From positions 14,002,216-14,066,215 of the forward strand of contig OY754981.1 in the NCBI GenBank assembly GCA_963576475.1: DNA of 64,000 bases. Reading direction: 5' to 3'. The DNA is from Molanna angustata (Eukaryota; Arthropoda; Insecta; Trichoptera; Molannidae). Shown here in pieces: positions 58,163 through 64,000 of this stretch. How positions within the stretch are numbered: position 1 is the stretch's first letter; the number at the start of each line of letters is the position of its first letter. The notes under the pieces are model-generated. The model did not search any database. It was not told where the DNA came from and saw nothing but the letters and a program-made list of their open reading frames with translations. The translations under genes and the position numbers were made by a program.

Positions 58163-59073
58163 TCTTTATTAAAATGACGACCAGGGCAAAATTGACATTT
58201 TGGTAATTGCATTCTGTTTACCGGGCTATTATTGTTCGGGCGCGAATTTGCATTACGGCTGTTGTTTGGACGCATATTATAATTATCCTGCCGGTACGTT
58301 GGGGTATTATAGATAACACTGCTTTCGCGAGAATTATCATGTTGGGTATTTCTATTTTCATGACTACGTTCGGCAACTGGCTGAAATAACGTTTGTCGGG
58401 GGAAATCAATCATCATTACTTTTTCTTTAAGCGACGTGAACGTAAAATTTCCGAAAATCACTCCGACATCTAAAATGTTGCGATACGTGTCTCTCATCAG
58501 GTATATTAAGTCGGAGCATGAAGCATCCGACGGAGCCGTTCCAAAGAGCCGCATATGAACCGCTTCCTTCCGCTTAAGGAATGCGATTCCACCCTCATCC
58601 GCACGCTGACGGTCACCATAATAATTAGCCATAAGCGAAGACCGGGCAACGTCTATTCCGTATCTACCAATTAAAAAACCTTTGAATTCATTCCATGTCC
58701 ATTTACCCTGCGCATGAGGAGACCACCAACGCTTGGCTTCTCCTCGCAACCTCTGAGATGCACGACCGACCATTGACGCAGGAGAACAAAACATGTGGCC
58801 GAAGAACGTTTCGCATGCCGTGATAAATAACACAGGGTCATCTTCTGGAAGCCCGCTGAACGTATCTTCCAGTTCGCGACGTTGTAAATATGGGAATAAA
58901 TGTTCAATTCCCGGGCTATCGTTTCTTGGGGGTTCTGGAAAATCGCGGATAACATTATCATTTGTTCTTGCCCTAGTAACCCGTCTACTATCTCCTCCGC
59001 CGCCATCGTTTTCGCGCTCTACTACTCCGAAAATAAGATATTTGAATAAACGAAAAATAAGTTGAAATAACAT
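58054..59073 (-). CDS. gag: Gypsy gag
   Basis: 339 codons from an ATG at 59071-59073, about 114 nt after the 5' LTR. The N-terminus is hydrophobic, then acidic/Gly-rich. The middle has the gag-like RYGIDVARSSLMANYYGDRQ and FLKRKEAVHMRLFG. Near the C-terminus is a zinc knuckle, CQFCPGRHFNKDC (C-X2-C-X3-H-X4-C, one residue shorter than the classical spacing), in a basic Asn/Arg-rich context. It is the structural protein that packages the element RNA. Confidence 0.85.
   Translation of the reverse strand: MLFQLIFRLFKYLIFGVVERENDGGGGDSRRVTRARTNDNVIRDFPEPPRNDSPGIEHLFPYLQRRELEDTFSGLPEDDPVLFITACETFFGHMFCSPASMVGRASQRLRGEAKRWWSPHAQGKWTWNEFKGFLIGRYGIDVARSSLMANYYGDRQRADEGGIAFLKRKEAVHMRLFGTAPSDASCSDLIYLMRDTYRNILDVGVIFGNFTFTSLKEKVMMIDFPRQTLFQPVAERSHENRNTQHDNSRESSVIYNTPTYRQDNYNMRPNNSRNANSRPNNNSPVNRMQLPKCQFCPGRHFNKDCVERNEFIASKSGNARRPDRNTNYGPRPVAGSRRN
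58074..58126 (-). promoter_or_regulatory. Candidate -1 ribosomal frameshift signal
   Basis: The heptamer GGGAAAC (58126-58120) lies in the gag frame as G GGA AAC, matching the canonical X XXY YYZ rule. A 7-bp inverted repeat CGACAGG/CCTGTCG (58108-58102 with 58080-58074, 21-nt loop) starts 11 nt downstream. A -1 shift at this heptamer enters the pol frame. Confidence 0.75.
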
Positions 59074-59170
59074 TTTTTTTTGTTAATACGAGAAAAAAAC
59101 AAACGAAAAGTAAACGCTCAAAACCTCAGGGTGGTTCGATAAAAACTACTGTTTTTAAAAATGGCTACAC

Positions 59171-59187
59171 GTTGGATAGCGCCAAAT
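59171..59187 (-). other. Primer-binding-site region
   Basis: Just inside the 5' LTR the minus strand reads TGGCGCTATCCAACGTG. This resembles the complement of an insect tRNA-Lys 3' end (TGGCGCCCAACGTG type) but with a few extra bases in the middle. The tRNA assignment is tentative. Confidence 0.5.
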
Positions 59188-60383
59188 TGTTATCGCATAT
59201 AACAAAGAAGAGCGTTGATAAAGGTGTTTACATGCCGGCTAGTCAATACAATAATTAAATATGGTGGAGACGAAAGAATGTGTTGAGCGTATAAAATAAA
59301 ACAATGCTTAAATTGACAGAAATACACGCGTAATAGTAATTATCGGTTAATAAAAATTGCTGTAAAATTAAAAAGAAAATAAATTAGAAAAACCAGTGAT
59401 GACGGCCGCTGAAAAGAATTATTAAATACAGGAAATACACGTGGAACAGAGAATAATAGTGCTGAAAAGAATAATCAAATACATGAAATGCACGTGTAAT
59501 ATTGATGACAATTTTGCTAAAATGAATTACGAAACGAAACGTTCAGAGCAAAGAAAACAAATAATAATAAATCAGAAAGATCTTACCAACCGCTGCTCTC
59601 GTTCCGGGTCTATAGATGAAACACTTACACTACATAATATCACTTTTTATTAATTGAAAATAACTTAAAACTATCTTAAATTCACCCCTCGTTGGATATA
59701 TGGACCTGAAACACACTTATTCACTATTATACGATTATTTAAGTTATGTTTATTCTTAAAAGTTATTTTTAATAGTAACTTAAACTATCTTAAATTCACC
59801 CCTCGTTGGTTATGTATGGACCTGAAACACACTTATGCACTACCATGCAAATATGAAATTTAATGCTGGGTATCAAGTAGACGCCTCGCAGAGATAAGAT
59901 TTTCTCTTTCAACGTTCGCGGTCTACGTTTGTTTTAAAAAAAATATATATAAGTTATCTTTCGTACGCGTGAGTTAAAATTCGTCTATCCCGACCAAGCG
60001 TCCACTCAAATACTGATTCAAACCAGCTATCGCGTCCACCGCTGGAGACGGGGGGGGGGGGGGGGAGGAGCTACCCCACCGCGCGGCGGGGCGCGTTCTG
60101 CCATCTACCAATAGGAAGCCTCCATTTCACCTACCAAGTTAGAAAGTATAAAGTTCCAGGAATATGCATTGAATATAAAATTATTAGAAATGACATATTT
60201 ACAAAATATAAGCATTGTTTAAACACATTAAGGACCCAAAGACCCGTTAATATGATAAAACCATTATAAGAGAAAGTTTTCCAAGAATCAAGGTATTTTG
60301 TTGAAACAAAATAATAGATGTCTGGCTTCTATGCTACCATAACCCATGGTAATATTTTGATCATAATACCTATGTATATATCA
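59188..60383 (-). repeat. 5' LTR of the gypsy element
   Basis: 1196 bp, a match to 52884-54080 along its length except for one fewer G in the homopolymer. Confidence 0.9.
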
Positions 60384-60411
60384 CTTTTATATTTTATTTC
60401 AATATAATATA

Positions 60412-60417
60412 TTTATT
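60412..60417 (-). terminator. Poly(A) signal downstream of the 60445 stop
   Basis: AATAAA on the minus strand 28 nt after the TGA at 60445-60447. A second AATAAA lies at 60393-60398, only 9 nt from the gypsy LTR. Confidence 0.5.
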
Positions 60418-60444
60418 GAATGCATAGTTATTTTATATACCAGT

Positions 60445-60575
60445 TCACTGTTTTCTTGTATTATCACAGTACTGTGTTTTTGTCATTTTCTCTAAAGCCA
60501 TACAATTCTTTGACTCGACCTTTTCTTTTCCTGTTTTCGTTTTTTTTAATTCGCTACCAAAATCATTCGGCACCA
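60445..60575 (-). CDS. Candidate terminal exon of an unidentified gene
   Basis: Acceptor TTGCTTTCAG, then 43 codons to TGA: VPNDFGSELKKTKTGKEKVE and further Lys-rich sequence ending DNTRKQ. Poly(A) signals follow at once. The first codon is split 1+2, matching the donor phase of the exon at 62316-62371. I do not recognise the protein. Its basic, low-hydrophobicity composition suggests an intracellular, possibly nuclear protein tail, but that is inference. Confidence 0.45.
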
Positions 60576-60639
60576 CTGAAAGCAACAAAAAATATATAAT
60601 ATAACGTCTTTTAAAATATAGTTCTTATAAATGTGGCAA

Positions 60640-61092
60640 AAGTTAACCTCCAAAATTCGATAGAATAATTTTAACAATCGAAATCGGACCGCGCTCAAAC
60701 ACGTTTCCGCGTTTCTCGCTCCCAGGATGCTTTATCAGGAGACTATGTCAGGAAACATCGGTCGGGTTTTGTTCCCTGGAGCCATGATGGCCTGACTCGA
60801 AGTGCCGGGAATAGACGACAAAGCACCAATCTAGCGGGCATACCGCGGTCACGAGAGTGACAGTTTTTGTATCGGAACGGGATTCGTTGCTATTGAGCAG
60901 CTTCACTCTTGTTCCCTGCCGCCATCAAGATCTGCCCAGCCGCTGCCGATCCCAATGCAGCCACTCAGCAAGCAACTGCCGCTGTTTAGGACATGGAGAG
61001 CATTTCCCTAGTATCTTGTCCCCATCAGCCAACGTCGACGTTCATCCTGGCATTGAACGTGCCAATGCGTGGTCATAAAGAAGAAAAAAAAT
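60640..61092 (+). repeat. GC-rich LINE/SINE-like 3' fragment
   Basis: A GC-rich block in AT-rich DNA, with no supported ORF, ending GCGTGGTCATAAAGAAGAAA and a poly-A run. Abrupt composition change and tail suggest a retroposed fragment; family unknown. Confidence 0.4.
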
Positions 61093-62015
61093 TCAAGTCA
61101 TTATGACGCGACCTCTCCTGTTCGCGTTTTTTATTTTGTATTCGACGCCAAACCAGCACATCACAAGCAAGCATCACAATAAAAAAATTTAAATGTCAGA
61201 ATTTTTTGTAAATTTTTTACCATTAAAGAAATTTTCGCCTTAAAAAAAATGACGATTTTTGGTACTTGCACAATTTTAGTGAACTTTTCAACATGATCAT
61301 CTAACACAAACTAAATGAAATTTGCAGGGCTAGTGATAGATTTTAAGATAAAAACAAAATGTGATTTTTTTTCCTAGAGCCTTTGAAAGTTAATGGATAA
61401 TAAATTGAGGTTTGAAAGATCTTTTTTTAATATTATTATAGGGTTCTGAGTCACAGCAGTATTGTTTTACAAAAAGGATCATATATATAAGGATCGCTAT
61501 TGAACTAAAAAAAATCATGATCGTGATAAGTCAAGTGCAATTTATTTTTGACCTTACTCGACACAACATACCTAATACATTGAGACTATTGAGACGATTT
61601 TGGAATATACTGTATATATTCCAAATAATATAATCTATTTGGAATATCTATGATGTTTTTTAAAAATTTTCTCTGCCATTTCAATCTTTATAATTATTTT
61701 TATAAATGTGTTTTTTTATATTTTATTTTACACATAAATAATTTATCATGAATACATTATTACAGATCCTTTAAATTAAAAGTTTTCGATCAAATATATT
61801 TATCAAACAAATATATTTCCATGTAATTATTATGTATAGTTTAAAAGGTAATAGTTAATTAATTATATTGATTTTCGATGTAAATTTGGTAAAAATATTA
61901 TGTTATTTTTAATGTAATACCCATAGAATTGTATAATCTAAGGTCATACCTATAATATATAAGTATATAATTCTAATAAAATAAATAGTATGAAAAATAG
62001 TAATATATTTCAAAT
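61093..62015. other. AT-rich stretch without confirmed gene
   Basis: Should contain the upstream exon(s) of the cysteine-rich gene if they are close, but none fits the required phase. See the rejected signal-peptide-like frame at 61650. Confidence 0.35.
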
Positions 62016-62022
62016 GTTTTAG

Positions 62023-62933
62023 TGAAATCCAATTGCCTTGGAAATGTATCAAAGAAATGTCATGATTGCAATTTTACAACACACAGCTGCTGCAGAAAAA
62101 GTAGGAATTTCAATTTTATCACCTTATCTACACTACATAGATATATACCTGCCAAGATCTGTGCCCACATAGAAAGTAATAATTAAATAAATTATCGAAT
62201 TATCAAGAAAACGATAAAAATGCGTTCTACAAAAGCATCGTTAACATGGCTAACATTTCTAACATGGCTACTACGCAATTAATAAACTACGCCTGGCTAC
62301 GATGACAGGTCTTACGCCCTGTAGGTGCCTTGAATTTCTGGTTCTTCTTTAATATTCCAACTTCATCTCTACTGAGATGTTCAAAAGTTTGTCAAAAAAA
62401 TATCATTTGACTCCCGACGGAAAAAATCCAATGCTTGCATATTTGCAATTAAAAAAATATATTCGATAGTAATTTATTGCTATAATTAGTATAAATCTAT
62501 GACACTAATAATTAATTCCATTTTTTTTAAATATGTGTCTTGTATGCTTATGTTTTTGAAAATGTTTCATAAATGTTATTAATTTCTCGTACTATATGTT
62601 TCTTTTAACAAAATATTTTTACAGAATCTAAGTCTGGTCGCAAATGCGTAAGTCAACATTCTGGAATCCCACATAACACATGCATATGCGGAATTGGTAA
62701 GGTATCATATTATTTTTTGTGTTTATTTATTAGAAAACAAATCTATTAAAAAAATTCAATTAATTATTGACAATAATGAATATTTAAGTTACAAGACCTT
62801 TGTCACTACTTACGAGTACCTATTCATATATAACCGAAAAAAATATCCGACGAATTCGGCCCTTATCCGTTGCAGACAAATTACAGCTGGATTCATCATT
62901 GATTCAAAATGTGCTGATGCACCAAACGCATAA
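62023..62933 (+). CDS. Candidate small cysteine-rich protein gene, 5' incomplete
   Basis: Three plus-strand exons with GT-AG borders and matching phases: 62023-62100, 62625-62696 and 62887-62933 (TAA at 62931-62933). They encode about 65 residues with nine cysteines, spaced C-X7-C-X2-C-X6-CC-X8-C-X10-C-X-C-X9-C. The adjacent CC and later C-X-C suggest a disulfide-knotted secreted peptide, but I cannot assign a family; inhibitor-cystine-knot-like is only one option. The start codon and signal peptide must be on an upstream exon ending one base into a codon, which I did not find. Exon 1 lies within the proposed intron of the minus-strand gene. Function unknown; no claim of toxicity or defence is made. 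Confidence 0.45.
62316..62371 (-). CDS. Candidate penultimate exon of the same unidentified gene
   Basis: Acceptor ACATCTCAG, 18 codons (RDEVGILKKNQKFKAPTG), donor GGGC|GTAAGAC. One base left over at the end joins the two bases at the start of 60575-60445. The intron is about 1.74 kb. Upstream exons were not found. Confidence 0.45.
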
Positions 62934-62939
62934 ATATCG

Positions 62940-63165
62940 TAGTAAACAAAAATAATTATAGAGGTATCTACATAGAAATATATGTCACTGCCCTTGAGGT
63001 GAGATATTTACGAAAACAGCGCTATATAAACTATTCATTATTTACTAAAACGGTGGTATAAAATTATCCAACGATTATCATTATTATTCTTTAAGGGCCA
63101 TTATTTTTAAATTGGACAGATTGTATGGTGGCTTGATAGCTTTATACATTCAATTTTATTTATTT
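62940..63165. other. Short stretch without recognised gene
   Basis: Nothing recognised. Confidence 0.35.
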
Positions 63166-63169
63166 AAGT

Positions 63170-63610
63170 ATTTATTTTGTACATAATATAAACAAATATA
63201 ATGCTCAATGGTGGGCTTATTGCCATTAGTCAAATTCTTCCAACCAACCAGATTACAAAGTATGACATTCAACAAAAGAAATTAAAGCGAAAATAAAAAC
63301 AAAGAAAATATGAGTACATTACACTAAGACTAAAAAAAAACACAGCGAAAAAAGATTGCGTAACAACAAGGAGATGAAAACAGGATCAGGTGTTTAGGGA
63401 TAAATATTCCTTCTTTAGTTTTTTCTTGAAAATACAAAGTGAGTTAGACGACGCAATATCCGGATTTAGACTATTCCATAGTCTTGCTGATTGTACTTCG
63501 AACGACGAGCTGACAAATTCTGTGTTATGGACAGGGATGGATAGTGTCGTAGGTTCAGCAGATCGGAGTGAATGTGCATGATTGGATAAATATGTTAATT
63601 TGTTTTTAAG
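63170..63610 (-). pseudogene. LINE RT C-terminal fragment
   Basis: The minus strand reads LTYLSNHAHSLRSAEP, NTEFVSSSFEVQSARLWNSL and NPDIASSNSLCIFKKKLKKE, the usual CR1/Jockey C-terminus (RLWNSLP...F+xxLK). A TTTATTTA-type tail complement lies at about 63158-63175. 5'-truncated near 63610. Confidence 0.7.
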
Positions 63611-63704
63611 GTACTATGGCAGGATCGGATTAGATTAGAGTTTTCCTAAAACTTTCAGGGTATGTTATTAGTAGAATAGTCTCAGGAAAATCAAAAGAAG
63701 ATAC

Positions 63705-63826
63705 ATGAAACAGAGGGGACTGATGGAACGGAGGGGACTGATGGAACGGAATGGACTGATGAGGCGGAAGGAATTTATGAAACGGAAGGGAATGATGAGG
63801 CGCAAGGGACTTATGAGACTGAGAGG
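63705..63826. repeat. Degenerate minisatellite, ~18-bp unit
   Basis: About seven variants of GGGGACTGATGGAACGGA in a row. A minus-strand frame over it is repetitive (PFHQSPPFHQSP) and not gene-like. Confidence 0.8.
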
Positions 63827-63829
63827 TGG

Positions 63830-64000
63830 TAAAGGATAGAAGAATAATCAAAAAATATGGAGTTTATTTCAGCTTTGTCTTTAAAGCTCATGGATAAAGG
63901 TGTAATTGACCTTTAACCTTTTTAAGAGAATTCGTAACATTGAGACCCTATAAATGCCAAAGTCAAGAGTAGGTATATTATGTTTTTTAAGTACTACCCT
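63830..64000. other. Window end, nothing recognised
   Basis: No feature supported. Confidence 0.3.

Larger units (their letters stand above)
52884..60383 (-). mobile_element. Full-length gypsy-type LTR retrotransposon, 7.5 kb
   Basis: Two LTRs (52884-54080 and 59188-60383) flank gag and pol on the minus strand. A 4-bp CTTT target duplication (52880-52883 and 60384-60387) brackets it. The LTRs appear identical except for 17 versus 16 G in one homopolymer, so the insertion is very young. The domain order protease, RT, RNase H, integrase defines gypsy/Ty3 (Metaviridae) structure. No env-like ORF lies between pol and the 3' LTR. It sits about 315 bp upstream of the Kif3a start codon in the same orientation. 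Confidence 0.95.

Noticed and set aside
61650..61720. Signal-peptide-like hydrophobic frame upstream of the cysteine-rich exons
   Set aside because: The ATG codons at 61650 and 61653 are not in frame with the hydrophobic stretch, and no donor gives the required one-base phase.

Overview
This is an AT-rich, TE-dense animal nuclear window. It has spliced GT-AG introns, CR1/Jockey-like and RTE-like LINEs, tRNA-derived SINEs, palindromic MITEs and a complete gypsy-type LTR retrotransposon. It fits an insect; Lepidoptera is plausible from the repeat style (RTE tails, frequent GTAGGTAC-type words) but is not proven. There is no bacterial gene organisation and no CRISPR array.

Region 1-37 kb looks gene-free to me. 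It is a mosaic of decayed and young repeats: RTE-like LINE 3' fragments, a 5'-truncated CR1-like LINE (5650-7265), a SINE family with a tRNA-Thr(AGT)-like head, a long foldback at 13582-14431, a near-complete CR1-like LINE with a 979-codon open frame (18405-22350, minus), a roughly 370-bp (TA)n array inside that LINE's 3' UTR, tetranucleotide arrays, a minisatellite-bearing TIR element (30736-31276) and a decayed mariner-like transposase (33351-33890).

Region 37.4-52.6 kb holds the one clear host gene: a kinesin-II motor subunit orthologous to KIF3A / Drosophila Klp64D, on the minus strand. I traced 12 coding exons with GT-AG borders and consistent phases. They give a 683-codon protein with P-loop, switch I, switch II, neck/acidic segment, coiled coil and KIF3A-type tail. 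Nearly every intron carries repeats.

Region 52.9-60.4 kb is a gypsy element (minus strand) with two LTRs that look identical apart from one base in a poly-G run. It has a 4-bp CTTT target duplication, gag, pol in the -1 frame, a GGGAAAC slip site with a downstream inverted repeat, and a polypurine tract. It lies about 315 bp upstream of the kinesin start codon, between that gene and what looks like the 3' end of another minus-strand gene (exons at 62316-62371 and 60445-60575). Without the insertion the two genes would be about 376 bp apart.

Region 60.4-64 kb holds those two minus-strand exons, an interleaved plus-strand set of three phase-compatible exons for a cysteine-rich small protein (62023-62933), and more LINE remnants.

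Two cross-cutting patterns stand out. First, a 3'-terminal stem-loop with compensatory stem changes recurs in at least eight LINE 3' ends. Second, a non-autonomous repeat family shares the last ~35 nt of an RTE-like LINE, as expected if that LINE mobilises it.
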